This document shows positions 6,646-15,220 of a stretch of DNA of 64,000 nt, piece by piece. The DNA comes from Flavobacterium daejeonense DSM 17708 (GTDB lineage: Bacteria > Bacteroidota > Bacteroidia > Flavobacteriales > Flavobacteriaceae). The DNA is taken from contig NZ_AUDK01000015.1 of NCBI RefSeq assembly GCF_000425425.1, forward strand, positions 50,527 to 114,526. The letters are read 5' to 3'. The notes under the pieces were generated by a model. The model did not search any database. It was not told where the DNA came from and worked only from the letters and a program-made list of their open reading frames with translations. Within the stretch, counting starts at the first letter, position 1, and every line of letters begins with the position of its first letter. A program made the translations under genes and the position numbers.

Positions 6646-9099
6646 TTACTTCACCTCCAATGGTAATTTCCCGGATTTAACCCCTTTAGCTTTAGCTTCA
6701 AAAGTCAGTTTTCCGTTTTTTTCACCCGCTTGTACAATGGCGGTTAACTGTCCGTTGAACAAGTGCATTTTTGGCAAATGAAACAAATCCAGACAAGTAG
6801 GATCCCCATTGGCAGCGGCTCTGTAATTTCCTGCTCCGGCTGCTGTGAATTGAACCAAATCTTGTGCATTTGGACACAAATTACCGTCTTTGTCTACCAT
6901 TCTTACAGTGATGTAAACTAAATCGCTACCATTGGCCTGCATTTCGGTTCTGTCCGGAATCAATTCGATATGGTGTGGTTTTCCGGCGGTGCGGATAATT
7001 TTTTCAGTTTTTTTAGTACCATTGGCATCATAAGCAACGACTTTTATCTCGCCCGGTTCGTATTTGACATCCATCCACATCAATCGGTAACGGTTTTCGA
7101 TGGAGACATTGTTTTTAGTTTGTTTGCCGTAACTTTTTCCGTTTACAAACAATTCAGCCGTTGGATAATTGGTATATGCAAAAACAGGAACAATCTGACC
7201 TTCCTTGTCTTCCCAGTTCCAATGCGGCAAAATATGCAGGGTTTCGGCATTTTTATTCCAAATGCTGCGGTACAAATAGTAACGGTCTTTAGGAATGCTT
7301 GCCAAATCGATAATTCCAAACATCGAACTGTGATTAGGCCAGGAATTGATACTATACGGACTTGGTTCGCCCAAATAATCAAATCCGGTCCAGACAAATT
7401 GCCCTAAAGTCCATTCTTTATCATCGGACATGGCAAAATCTAAATCCGGCAGATTAGACCAGGAACAGGCTTCAAAATCATAAGAAGAGGATTGATGATC
7501 CTCATATTTAGCATCCAGTTTTTTTTCAACCGGAAATTTATAAATCCCACGCGAACTAACCGTTGAAGTAGTTTCGGAACCTAAAAGCATGTTTTGGGAT
7601 AATTTGGCATAACCTTCTTCATAACGGTTTACACGATAGTTAAATCCCGGAATATCAATCATATTAGCAAATCCGTTTTCCAGTACGCAGCTCACCTGAT
7701 CCATACCGCAGGTTACCAATCTTGTTGGGTCTTCGCGGTGGCAGATGTCCTGTAAAAACTTCGCCACCTTGTAACCGTCAGCACTGCATTGGGTAGGTAC
7801 TTCATTTCCAATGCTCCATAAAACTACCGATGCATTATTGCGGTACTGATGCAACATATTAATCATATCTTTCTCTGCCCATTCGTCAAAAAAGCGGTGG
7901 TAGCCGTTTTTGCATTTGGCCTTATCCCATTCGTCAAAAGGTTCAATCATCATCATAAAACCCATTTCGTCACACAAAGCAACTAATTCAGGCGCCGGCA
8001 TGTTGTGCGCCGTACGAATGGCATCGCAACCCATATTTTTTAACAAAGTAAATTGACGGCGCAAAGCAGCCACATTGATTGCTGCTCCTAATGGTCCTAA
8101 ATCATGGTGGTTACACACGCCCTGAAATTTACGCAGTTTTCCGTTGAGGAAAAAACCTTTATCGGCAATAAACTTAATATCACGGATGCCAAAACGGGTC
8201 GTATAAGTATCTACTAATTGGTCTTTTAAAAACACTTTAGAAACAGCATTGTATAAAATTGGTGTTTCCGGAGACCATAAAGCTGGATTGTTTACGGTGA
8301 AATTTTGAACAAATGGTTCGCCATGATTCATTTTGCGGGTATCATTTTTAGTGGCAATCACTTTTCCGCTTTTATCCAGAATGTTGGTTTCAATTCTGAT
8401 TTCGGTTTTATTAGGAACATTTTCTAATTTGGTTTCTAATCGAACCGATGCATAATCTTTAGCCACATAAGGAGTGGTGATATAAGTTCCCCAAACCGGC
8501 ACGTGAACGGGGTTTGTGATGACCAAATGCACATTGCGGTACAATCCGGCTCCCGGATACCAGCGGGATGATTGTTCTTTGTTTTCTAAGCGAACAGCAA
8601 GCAGGTTTTTTTGTCCGTCGGTAGTCAATAAATCGGTAACATCTACATGAAAAGAGTTGTACCCATAAGGCCAAAAAGTAGCCTCTTTGCCATTCACCGA
8701 AACACGGGCTTCGCTCATGGCTCCATCAAAAATCAGACTAATGCGTTGTCCTTTTTGATAATCAGGAACATTAAATGAAGTTCTGTACCAACCCACACCC
8801 ATATAAGGCAATCCGCCGGTTCTTCCGGTTTGACGTTTGGCTTCTTTTTCTAAGTTTTGGGTAATGGCCACTTTTTGAACATCATTATTTTCGTCAAATG
8901 GACCGTAAATAGCCCAATCGTGTGGGATAGTGATTTTTTGCCATTTTTTATCGTTAAAGCCAATTTGACTGGCTTCTTTAAAATCACCTTTGGAAAATAA
9001 CCAGTTTTTATTTAGTAAAATGGATTTTCGGACTTCTTGAGCCTGAATAGAAGTGATGCTTAGAATAGTTAAGAAAAGGAATAGTTTTTTATAGTTCAT
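6646..9099 (-). CDS. Glycoside hydrolase family 2 enzyme, beta-galactosidase-like
   Basis: An 817-residue protein with a signal peptide (about 1-20, ending SIQAQ), so probably periplasmic. Order: GH2 sugar-binding jelly roll (30-200), an immunoglobulin-like domain (205-305), the TIM barrel (310-600), then C-terminal DUF4982 and Ig-like domains. The acid/base glutamate is in WSIGNEVP (Glu433) and the nucleophile is in LLGSETTS (Glu509). The family includes beta-galactosidases, glucuronidases and mannosidases, and the substrate cannot be fixed here. It is an isolated enzyme with a lipoprotein downstream and no SusC/SusD pair nearby. Confidence 0.85.
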   Translation of the reverse strand: MNYKKLFLFLTILSITSIQAQEVRKSILLNKNWLFSKGDFKEASQIGFNDKKWQKITIPHDWAIYGPFDENNDVQKVAITQNLEKEAKRQTGRTGGLPYMGVGWYRTSFNVPDYQKGQRISLIFDGAMSEARVSVNGKEATFWPYGYNSFHVDVTDLLTTDGQKNLLAVRLENKEQSSRWYPGAGLYRNVHLVITNPVHVPVWGTYITTPYVAKDYASVRLETKLENVPNKTEIRIETNILDKSGKVIATKNDTRKMNHGEPFVQNFTVNNPALWSPETPILYNAVSKVFLKDQLVDTYTTRFGIRDIKFIADKGFFLNGKLRKFQGVCNHHDLGPLGAAINVAALRRQFTLLKNMGCDAIRTAHNMPAPELVALCDEMGFMMMIEPFDEWDKAKCKNGYHRFFDEWAEKDMINMLHQYRNNASVVLWSIGNEVPTQCSADGYKVAKFLQDICHREDPTRLVTCGMDQVSCVLENGFANMIDIPGFNYRVNRYEEGYAKLSQNMLLGSETTSTVSSRGIYKFPVEKKLDAKYEDHQSSSYDFEACSWSNLPDLDFAMSDDKEWTLGQFVWTGFDYLGEPSPYSINSWPNHSSMFGIIDLASIPKDRYYLYRSIWNKNAETLHILPHWNWEDKEGQIVPVFAYTNYPTAELFVNGKSYGKQTKNNVSIENRYRLMWMDVKYEPGEIKVVAYDANGTKKTEKIIRTAGKPHHIELIPDRTEMQANGSDLVYITVRMVDKDGNLCPNAQDLVQFTAAGAGNYRAAANGDPTCLDLFHLPKMHLFNGQLTAIVQAGEKNGKLTFEAKAKGVKSGKLPLEVK

Positions 9100-9182
9100 T
9101 TTTGGGTGTTAATTTAGATTTCTAAAAACGCGCTGCAAAATAGAAAAATGATTTAGCTTGAGTATCCTGTATTTTTTCGCGT

Positions 9183-9635
9183 TTAGGCTCTTTTGTAAAA
9201 AATATAATCGGAATTTAGCGGTGCTATGTTATGAGATTTTAAATCAGTTGCTATTTGAGCACGATGATAGGTAGCATGATTAATCACATGAAAAAGAATA
9301 TCCTGAACCGAATTAGTAAAGGAAATTCCTTTAGAGTTTTGATAATTTATTTTTTGGCTTAAATAAATGGTTTCCAGAATGTGGAGACTTTCGCTGTAAT
9401 TAGTTTCATTGATTTTTTTCAGATTTTCTAATGGACGTATTTCCCAAACTTCAATATCCGGTTTTTGGTTTAAAATTCGGGCATTCCAAATTTCCTGAGC
9501 GTTAATTAAATGATTGAGTAACTGAATGGATTTTTCGGGAATGTTTTTCTGTTCTTTTTCAAATAATTGAATAAGTTGCTGATTGCAATGATAGTTGTAT
9601 TCGAAAGTGCCTTTGAAAAAAATGTTGGTTTCCAT
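9183..9635 (-). CDS. DinB-family protein
   Basis: A 150-residue four-helix-bundle protein of the DinB/YfiT superfamily. The metal-binding triad is visible as His42 (LLNHLINAQ) with His120 and His124 in ILFHVINHATYHRAQ, so a divalent metal site is intact. Members include damage-inducible proteins and metal-dependent thiol transferases; no specific reaction can be assigned. It is on the same strand as the GH2 gene, 83 bases upstream of its start, probably as a separate unit. Confidence 0.8.
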   Translation of the reverse strand: METNIFFKGTFEYNYHCNQQLIQLFEKEQKNIPEKSIQLLNHLINAQEIWNARILNQKPDIEVWEIRPLENLKKINETNYSESLHILETIYLSQKINYQNSKGISFTNSVQDILFHVINHATYHRAQIATDLKSHNIAPLNSDYIFYKRA

Positions 9636-9689
9636 TTTTATTAGATGCTACGTTATTTTTAAGTAACAACAAAGTTATTTGTTTTTATT

Positions 9690-9728
9690 TGCATTTTTAT
9701 TTAAAAAAAAATACTTTTGCAGCATATT
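9690..9728 (+). promoter_or_regulatory. Putative promoter of the SulP leader
   Basis: A TACTTTTG box lies just before 9721. It matches the Bacteroidota -7 consensus TAnnTTTG, and a TTTG lies about 20 bases upstream as the -33 element. Transcription would start shortly before the 13-codon ORF at 9730 and leave a leader of roughly 275 bases before the SulP gene. Confidence 0.55.
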
Positions 9729-9729
9729 T

Positions 9730-9771
9730 ATGAAAAATACTACTTATTATATCGCCGTTACTCCGCCTTGA
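9730..9771 (+). CDS. Candidate 13-residue leader peptide upstream of SulP
   Basis: A short ORF encodes MKNTTYYIAVTPP and stops with TGA. It lies within about 10 bases of a good promoter and has no obvious strong Shine-Dalgarno, as is usual in this phylum. It ends Pro-Pro-stop, a combination that slows peptide release. Its last codons (9748-9759) form one arm of the long stem described next, so translation would open that stem. Being a leader peptide is an inference; it could be a chance ORF inside a structured RNA. Confidence 0.35.
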   Translation: MKNTTYYIAVTPP

Positions 9772-9880
9772 TTTTTAATCTTTAAAATCGAAGGGCATTC
9801 CTAAAAAAGAGCATTCAATTTTTGAAGGCAATTTTGTTATACACAATAATTTCATTTGTTGTTCAACAGCGATATATTTT
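9748..9880 (+). ncRNA. Candidate structured leader RNA before the SulP permease
   Basis: An outer stem pairs 9748-9759 (TATATCGCCGTT) with 9865-9876 (AACAGCGATATA), 11 of 12 positions paired, closing a 105-base interior. Inside are a 10-bp hairpin with one bulge (9766-9775 with 9784-9794) and a smaller hairpin (9811-9829). A T-rich run follows the outer stem. The layout of a closing stem around a multi-hairpin core resembles a cis-regulatory element or attenuator. I do not recognise a known riboswitch motif in it. Confidence 0.45.
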
Positions 9881-10002
9881 TCATGTTTTTACTTTCTTTC
9901 GATTTTTGTATTCACACTAAGGATAATTCCTAAACCATTTTATTAATTTTTTTCGATATGATTTCAATAATTGAAATGATATCACAAACTCAATTTTTTT
10001 TT

Positions 10003-11532
10003 ATGAAAAAAGTATTTAATTTATTTGATTTATCTCAGAAAGTAAATTATAAAACCGAAATTTTAGCTGGTCTTACAGTCGCCATGACGATGATTCCGGA
10101 GTCGCTTTCTTTTGCTATTTTGGCTGGTTTTCCACCTTTAGTAGGTTTGTATGCGGCTTTTATTATGGGATTGGTTACGGCTATTTTTGGCGGACGTCCC
10201 GGATTGGTGTCGGGTGGAGCAGGAGCTACGGTAATTGTGCTGATTGCTCTGATGAAATCGCATGGATTGGATTATGTATTTGCTGCGGTAGCTTTAGCGG
10301 GAGTCATTCAGATTTTGATTGGTGTGTTTAAATGGGGCAAGTTTATTCGTTTGGTTCCACAACCAGTGATGTTTGGTTTTGTGAATGGTTTGGCTGTAAT
10401 CATTTTTATGTCTCAGATAGAGCAGTTTAAAAAAGTGGTTAACGGGGAGAGTACCTGGCTTACAGGGGCACCGTTGATGATTATGGCGGGCTTAGTTGCT
10501 TTGACTATTGCTATTGTAATGGTTTTTCCTAAAATAACAAAGGCAGTTCCTGCTTCGTTGGTTGCTATTATTGTGGTCTTTGGATTGGTTTTAGGATTGG
10601 GAATCGAAACCAAAACGGTAGCCGATATTGCATCGGTAAGTGGTGGATTTCCACCTTTTCATATTCCGAATATTCCTTTAGATTTAGAAACTTTACAATT
10701 GATTTTTCCTTATGGTCTGATTATGGCTTGCGTAGGATTGACCGAAGGTTTACTGACTTTGAATTTGGTAGATGAAATTACCGGAACAAAAGGAAATGGA
10801 AACCGCGAATGTGTGGCTCAGGGAAGTGCTAATATCTTGAACGGATTTTTCTTTGGAATGGGAGGTTGTCCAATGATTGCACAAACTTTAGTGAATTTGT
10901 CTGCCGGTTCCAGAGCGCGTTTATCCGGAATTGTAGCTGCTTTAACAATCCTTTGTATTGTGTTATTTGGCGCTCCGGTGATTGAAAAATTGCCTATGGC
11001 GGCTTTAGTGGGCGTGATGTTTATGGTAGCCATTGGTACTTTTGAATGGATTAGTTTGAGAATCATTAACAAAATGCCTAAACAGGATATTTTTGTTGGT
11101 GTTCTGGTAGCAATAGTTACTATTTTACTGCACAATCTGGCTTTGGCTGTTTTGATAGGGGTGATTATTTCGGCCTTAGTTTTTGCCTGGGAAAGTGCCA
11201 AACGCATCAGAGCCAGAAAATATACAGACGAAAAAGGAGTGAAGCATTATGAAATTTACGGCCCGTTATTTTTTGCTTCTACGACAGCATTTGCCGAAAA
11301 ATTTGATGTTTTGAATGATCCAAACGAAGTAATTATTGATTTTAAAGAAAGTAAAATTGCCGACATGAGTGCTATTGATGCCGTTCATAAAATTACGGAG
11401 CGCTATGCTAAGATTGGGAAAACCGTGCATTTACGTCATTTAAGCGATGATTGCCGCGTATTGCTTGAAAATGCCGAGGGAATCATTGAGGTAAATATTT
11501 TGGAAGACCCAACTTATAAAGTAGTACCTTAA
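10003..11532 (+). CDS. SulP-family anion permease with STAS domain
   Basis: An inner-membrane protein of about 509 residues from this ATG (MKKVFNLFDL). The frame is open back to 9958, but the upstream 15 residues do not look like family sequence. It contains the SLC26/SulP transporter core with LTVAMTMIPESLSFAILAGFPP and a GGRPGLVSGGAGAT loop, about ten membrane segments, and a C-terminal cytosolic STAS domain over the last 100 residues. The family moves sulfate, bicarbonate or other anions by symport or exchange, and the ion is not decidable from sequence. It stands alone, with a structured leader upstream and a terminator downstream. Confidence 0.85.
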   Translation: MKKVFNLFDLSQKVNYKTEILAGLTVAMTMIPESLSFAILAGFPPLVGLYAAFIMGLVTAIFGGRPGLVSGGAGATVIVLIALMKSHGLDYVFAAVALAGVIQILIGVFKWGKFIRLVPQPVMFGFVNGLAVIIFMSQIEQFKKVVNGESTWLTGAPLMIMAGLVALTIAIVMVFPKITKAVPASLVAIIVVFGLVLGLGIETKTVADIASVSGGFPPFHIPNIPLDLETLQLIFPYGLIMACVGLTEGLLTLNLVDEITGTKGNGNRECVAQGSANILNGFFFGMGGCPMIAQTLVNLSAGSRARLSGIVAALTILCIVLFGAPVIEKLPMAALVGVMFMVAIGTFEWISLRIINKMPKQDIFVGVLVAIVTILLHNLALAVLIGVIISALVFAWESAKRIRARKYTDEKGVKHYEIYGPLFFASTTAFAEKFDVLNDPNEVIIDFKESKIADMSAIDAVHKITERYAKIGKTVHLRHLSDDCRVLLENAEGIIEVNILEDPTYKVVP

Positions 11533-11561
11533 AATAAAGGTTGCTTAAATTCTTTTTTTTT

Positions 11562-11633
11562 GCCACAGATTTTACAGATTAAAACAGATTTATTTAAGTA
11601 ATCTTTGAAATCTATATAATCTGTGGCTTTTTT
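11562..11633 (+). terminator. Terminator-like palindromic repeat after SulP
   Basis: GCCACAGATT (11562-11571) pairs with AATCTGTGGC (11618-11627) and is followed by six T. The interior repeats ACAGATT. It would end SulP transcription. As far as I recall, similar GCCACAGATT...AATCTGTGGC units are recurrent intergenic repeats in Flavobacterium genomes; only one copy is in this window. Confidence 0.65.
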
Positions 11634-11649
11634 AATAAATAGTTCAACG

Positions 11650-12594
11650 TTATTTATTTTTATAATCCTGATAAATTTGATTAATCGGAACACTGTCAGC
11701 AGTACCATCGTGAACAATTAAACGGTATTTTAAGACCGTAGGTTTTTTGTCAGATATCGGAACGGCTGTTGCTCCCGGATAAGGATACACGGCGTTTTGC
11801 ATGCTTTTTTTGACGCGTAAAATCCAGGGATTTGGAAAGCCGGGATTTTGTGGATTGCATAAAATTGTCAATCCTGCCAATTGCTTATTTTTTCCAATAG
11901 AACCCGAAATATCCATCCATTCACTGGCAGGAATGGCTAGGTTGGTCGGGATGATTTTTCCTGTTGGAGCTGTAAAGACAACGTCTTCGTTCAGTTTGAT
12001 TCTTGGTGAAAAACCACCATAACCTTTTTCATCTTCCGAGCCGCCAATTCGCATGTTAGGCTCTAAAGCCAATAAACTAATTTCAATATCAATCAGGCGA
12101 TAGTGGTCTTGTTTTGGATGCACTCTGATAAGTGTTGTTTCTTTAACAAAGGGTTTTTCTTTACCACTTGTTGTTTTCCATAAAGGCGATTTCCAATGAA
12201 CTATAGTTTGTATGGCTTTATTGTGGTCTTTTTGTTTTTTCTTTTTTACCGAAGCCACTTTCCAATTAAAATTTTCAATTTCCCAGCCGTCGCCTATTCG
12301 TTTGTTGCCAATATATAATTGGTGCCACGCCCAGAAAATTCCCCGATGATGCAGGTGATCGGCAGGAAAATCTTCACTTAAAACACTACCGTCTAAATTG
12401 TATAAGGGATGAATATAATTGGAACGAATATATTTTCCGTTCAATGATTTTTCGGCAGCCTGATAAGTCAAAACAGAGTCTTTACCTTCGGTAAAATAAC
12501 TTTGCTTTTTTTCAATTTTTAAATGAATCTGGCTAAAAGCAATTTGTCCGGCTAATAATACTAAGCCTATGATGAAATGTTTAATTGCGAGCAT
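11650..12594 (-). CDS. DUF6807 (PmoA-like) secreted protein
   Basis: A 314-residue protein with an N-terminal signal peptide (about 1-21, ending IAFSQ). The body has the features of the DUF6807/PmoA-type family: HPLYNLDGSVLSEDFPADHLHHRGIFWAWH with a histidine-rich turn (HLHHRG), GDGWEIENF, and IGGSEDEKGYGGFS. Members are usually linked to carbohydrate-degradation loci in Bacteroidota, but their function is not established and they are not methane monooxygenases despite the old name. The gene starts directly at the stop of the AHSA1-type gene (they share position 12594), so it may be the third gene of that operon. Confidence 0.75.
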   Translation of the reverse strand: MLAIKHFIIGLVLLAGQIAFSQIHLKIEKKQSYFTEGKDSVLTYQAAEKSLNGKYIRSNYIHPLYNLDGSVLSEDFPADHLHHRGIFWAWHQLYIGNKRIGDGWEIENFNWKVASVKKKKQKDHNKAIQTIVHWKSPLWKTTSGKEKPFVKETTLIRVHPKQDHYRLIDIEISLLALEPNMRIGGSEDEKGYGGFSPRIKLNEDVVFTAPTGKIIPTNLAIPASEWMDISGSIGKNKQLAGLTILCNPQNPGFPNPWILRVKKSMQNAVYPYPGATAVPISDKKPTVLKYRLIVHDGTADSVPINQIYQDYKNK

Positions 12595-13097
12595 TATTTG
12601 GTGATTTGTTCTAAATATTCGTCCAAATTTCCCAGAGCCATCGTGAATCCTTCTTTGAATCCCATAGCGATGATTTGTTCTAAATCGGCCAGTTTTTCAT
12701 ATTGAGCAACGATGTTTACAGTAGTGGTTTCACCATTATCCGTAAAGGTATTGGTCCATATAGTACGGGGAAAATCGGTGTTAATTGTACCGTTTTCGTC
12801 GCAAAAAGCATCTAAACCGGAGAAATTTTTTAAAAGTTCAATTTTTTGATAATCGTTTCTGCACCAGTGAATTATTCCTTCCGGACTTACCATGCCATAA
12901 AACCAGGAGCCTCCTTCTCTAAAATCCATTGATTTTGTTTTGGTTTGATAAGGTTTTGGAGCCCACCATAAGTCTAAAATTTCTGGTTTAGTCCAGGCAT
13001 CCCAAACTAAGGGAAGTTGGGCTGCAAATTCTCTTTTTACGTTTACCGTGTTGTTTTCTTTGTTGACGATAAAGTCAAATTGTAGGTTCGTTTTCAT
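12594..13097 (-). CDS. SRPBCC/AHSA1-family protein
   Basis: A 167-residue protein of the START-like AHSA1 family. Key stretches are [28 protein letters not shown] (near 19-46), [12 protein letters not shown], and a C-terminal [17 protein letters not shown] helix. These proteins bind hydrophobic ligands in a deep pocket. It overlaps the ArsR-type regulator gene by 23 bases; ArsR plus AHSA1 is a very common pair in which the regulator is thought to control its partner. The ligand is unknown. Confidence 0.85.
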   Translation of the reverse strand: MKTNLQFDFIVNKENNTVNVKREFAAQLPLVWDAWTKPEILDLWWAPKPYQTKTKSMDFREGGSWFYGMVSPEGIIHWCRNDYQKIELLKNFSGLDAFCDENGTINTDFPRTIWTNTFTDNGETTTVNIVAQYEKLADLEQIIAMGFKEGFTMALGNLDEYLEQITK

Positions 13098-13413
13098 CTG
13101 TTTTATTTTTAAGGTTTGCTAATACGTTATCTAATTCATTAAATCGGTTTTCCCAAATGGCTTTAAACTGGGTAAGCCATTGGTCAATTTCTTTCATTTT
13201 TTCAAGTTCTAGCTGGTAATAAATTTCCCTTCCTTTTTGCTCTTGTTTTAAAAGTTCGCATTCTGTTAGGATTCTCAAATGTTTTGAAATGGCTTGTCGG
13301 CTGGTTTCAAAATGTTCGGCAATAGCGTTAGGTGTCATGGCTTGAATAGCAATGAGTCCTATTATAGCTCGGCGGGTGGGATCGGCAATGGCCTGAAAAA
13401 TATCTCTTCTCAT
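13075..13413 (-). CDS. ArsR-family winged-helix repressor
   Basis: A 112-residue protein with the ArsR winged helix: [18 protein letters not shown] (5-22), then the recognition helix in [22 protein letters not shown] (34-55) and the wing. No metal-binding cysteine pair of the ELCVCD type is present, so it belongs to the metal-independent branch seen next to AHSA1 proteins. It overlaps the following gene by 23 bases. An inverted repeat upstream (13432-13469) could be its own operator. Confidence 0.85.
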   Translation of the reverse strand: MRRDIFQAIADPTRRAIIGLIAIQAMTPNAIAEHFETSRQAISKHLRILTECELLKQEQKGREIYYQLELEKMKEIDQWLTQFKAIWENRFNELDNVLANLKNKTDENEPTI

Positions 13414-13431
13414 TTGGATTTAAATTAATGA

Positions 13432-13469
13432 AACCAATCGGTTGTTAATTTAATCGCAATTAATTGGTT
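13432..13469. promoter_or_regulatory. Inverted repeat upstream of the ArsR gene
   Basis: AACCAAT (13432-13438) and ATTGGTT (13463-13469) form a 7-bp inverted repeat with a 24-base spacer, 19 bases upstream of the ArsR-type start. The position suits autoregulation. This is inference from symmetry and location only. Confidence 0.35.
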
Positions 13470-13550
13470 GCGCAAATTTTTAATGTTAAATTTTATTTTA
13501 GATGTAAGTTTTTAAGAGTATTAACAACTAATGTTTTAAAATCTTTACTT

Positions 13551-13742
13551 ATGAAAACAATTCTTATAGCAGCGACTTTTTTTATGTTATGGGCTTGAGG
13601 ACCGGAATCTTCGCCGGAAGGCAGATCAAAAATCAGAGATAGAAATCTACAAGAGCAACTGGACAGTTTAAAAATGGAAAATATTCAAATGAAAAAAGAG
13701 ATTCTTTTGATAAAGGAAAAATTAAAAATGACTGTTAAATGA
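13551..13742 (+). pseudogene. Small lipoprotein gene with TGA at the lipobox cysteine
   Basis: The frame starts MKTILIAATFFMLWA, a clear signal peptide. It then meets TGA at 13596-13598 and continues for 47 codons as GPESSPEG and a charged coiled-coil-like tail (QEQLDSLKMENIQMKKEI) to a second TGA. The TGA sits where a lipoprotein would have its cysteine (TGC or TGT), so a single base change explains it. Either the gene is dead in this strain or the base is a read error. It lies 49 bases before the sigma factor gene on the same strand. Length with the stop read through would be 63 residues. Confidence 0.6.
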
Positions 13743-13791
13743 AGCTAATCCTGAATTTTGTTACTTTGGTTTATTCTAAAATAGAGGAACA

Positions 13792-14274
13792 ATGAACACA
13801 GTTGAAAAAGAATTTTTAGCAATTGTTTCGCAATATCAGCCGATGTTGTACAAAATTGTTCGTTTGTATCGAGACAGCTTTGAAGACCGGGAAGATTTGT
13901 TTCAGGAAATCGTGTTTCAATTGTGGAAATCCTATCCTAATTTTCGGGGAGAAGCCCAAATAAAGACCTGGATGTACCGGATAGCTTTGAATACAGCTCT
14001 GGCTTCTTTCCGAAAAAACAGTACAAAAATCAATTATCTGTCTCAATTACCCGATTTAGCCGAAGAAATCATTAGCGACGAGCAAGTGTTGAGAGAAGAA
14101 CGGTTATTTGCCGTTTTAAACTTGCTTGAAGATGGCGAAAAAGCATTGATTGCTCTGTATTTTGACGAATTATCCTATCAGCAAATGGCTGAAATTTTAG
14201 GAATAAATGAAAATTATGTTGGGGTAAAACTCAATCGGATAAAGACTAAAATTAAAAATCTTTTAAAAAAATAA
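13792..14274 (+). CDS. ECF-type RNA polymerase sigma factor
   Basis: A 160-residue protein with sigma region 2 (MLYKIVRLYRDSFEDREDLFQEIVFQLWKSYPNF, near 18-51, then TWMYRIALNTALASFRK) and region 4 (EDGEKALIALYFDELSYQQMAEILGINENYVGVKLNRIKTKIK, near 112-155). It should direct RNA polymerase to a small regulon. The next gene starts 3 bases after its stop and encodes a membrane protein, the arrangement expected of a sigma/anti-sigma-like pair. Confidence 0.9.
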   Translation: MNTVEKEFLAIVSQYQPMLYKIVRLYRDSFEDREDLFQEIVFQLWKSYPNFRGEAQIKTWMYRIALNTALASFRKNSTKINYLSQLPDLAEEIISDEQVLREERLFAVLNLLEDGEKALIALYFDELSYQQMAEILGINENYVGVKLNRIKTKIKNLLKK

Positions 14275-14277
14275 ATC

Positions 14278-14829
14278 ATGGAATTAGAGGATTTAAAATC
14301 GGAATGGAAAACAGTAAAAACGATTTCTAAAGAGGAGACCGCTTTGTTGTTGATGTTGCAGGAAAACCGTCACCCGGTTTTGAAAAAAATCAGAAGACAA
14401 ATTCAAATAGAAGTAAGCGCTTGGATAGCTTTTTTGCTGGTTTATTTTTCCATGTTTGACGGTGATAAAAAACCGTTTTGGGTAAATTATATTTTAATTT
14501 TTTCGTTCTTATTGCCCATTTTGCATAGTTTGTATGGCTATTTTTATAATAAATATGTAACAGACGGTTCAAATGTTAAAGTTGCATTGGAATTACTTTA
14601 CAATCGTTTAAAGAAATATGCTTTTATAGCAGTGTTTAGCCGTGTTGCTTTGATTTCAGGTTTTTTATTATTTTTTGCGTATTCCATTGATTTTACAATA
14701 TCTAAGTTTTTGATACTGCTGTTTTTAGGTATTGTTTTTTCATTTCAATTATTTGTGTTATTTCGACTTTGGAAAAAGCGATTAAAACAAATTTATCAGG
14801 ATATTCAGATGATTTCAGAGACTAAATAA
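14278..14829 (+). CDS. Membrane protein paired with the ECF sigma factor
   Basis: A 183-residue protein with a soluble N-terminal region (MELEDLKSEWKTVKTISKEE, about 1-45) and four predicted membrane spans (near 47-63, 67-86, 117-138 and 142-165), ending in a basic tail. It starts 3 bases after the sigma factor stop. The N-terminus resembles the start of other sigma-linked proteins in Bacteroidota, and a role as anti-sigma factor is likely from position. No zinc-binding HxxxCxxC anti-sigma motif is present. Family not recognised. Confidence 0.6.
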   Translation: MELEDLKSEWKTVKTISKEETALLLMLQENRHPVLKKIRRQIQIEVSAWIAFLLVYFSMFDGDKKPFWVNYILIFSFLLPILHSLYGYFYNKYVTDGSNVKVALELLYNRLKKYAFIAVFSRVALISGFLLFFAYSIDFTISKFLILLFLGIVFSFQLFVLFRLWKKRLKQIYQDIQMISETK

Positions 14830-14883
14830 GACAAATCTTAAGAATTAATTAAAAAGGCTTTAAAAAATCACTAAAAGTGGGTA

Positions 14884-14914
14884 TTGTAAAGAAAATGGAA
14901 TTACTATACTTTTA
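14884..14914 (+). promoter_or_regulatory. Putative promoter of the 62-codon gene
   Basis: TTG (14884-14886) and TACTTTTA (14907-14914) are 20 bases apart and fit the phylum's -33/-7 pattern with one mismatch. An 8-bp inverted repeat (ATTGTAAA 14883-14890, TTTACAAT 14911-14918) overlaps both elements and could be an operator. Confidence 0.35.
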
Positions 14915-14954
14915 CAATATAATTAAACGGGGTATTAATTAACACTGTACCAAG

Positions 14955-15143
14955 ATGACGAATTCAGAGAAAATTAGAAAAGTAAATGAATTGCTTATTG
15001 AAGTAATCAAAGATGAAGAACATCAGTCAGAAAGTTCTTTTAACGGTTTGAAAGATGTTGTTTTAAGTATTCTCGCAGATTATTGGCAAAACGAGAGAGA
15101 GCCAGCTATTTTTATGGAAAATGCTTTAATCGATTTAGATTAA
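14955..15143 (+). CDS. Small acidic protein of unknown function
   Basis: A 62-residue protein, MTNSEKIRKVNELLIEVIKD at the start, rich in Glu and Asp and predicted to be helical. It has no signal peptide or membrane span. It has its own plausible promoter (14884-14914) and a strong terminator just after it (15192-15216), which together support a real monocistronic gene. No family recognised. Confidence 0.55.
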   Translation: MTNSEKIRKVNELLIEVIKDEEHQSESSFNGLKDVVLSILADYWQNEREPAIFMENALIDLD

Positions 15144-15191
15144 TAAAAATAACAGAATTTGTCATTTTAGGGTTTGATGAATTTTTTATAG

Positions 15192-15220
15192 AAAGCCACT
15201 TTTTTAAAGTGGCTTTTCTT
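15192..15220. terminator. Bidirectional terminator between the 62-codon gene and phzF-like gene
   Basis: A perfect 11-bp stem pairs 15192-15202 with 15206-15216 around a 3-base loop, with T-rich sequence on both sides. It lies between the convergent genes ending at 15143 (+) and 15219 (-), and would serve both. Confidence 0.75.

Noticed and set aside
6970..7407. A 145-codon plus-strand frame opposite the first GH2 gene
   Set aside because: Antisense to conserved GH2 barrel and C-terminal codons; a shadow of the real gene.
9958..10002. Use of the upstream start for the SulP protein
   Set aside because: The extra 15 residues do not resemble SulP N-termini, and MKKVFNLFDL at 10003 does.
13596..13598. 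TGA as a selenocysteine codon
   Set aside because: The position is a lipobox cysteine and no selenocysteine insertion structure or machinery is visible; a nonsense change or read error is simpler.
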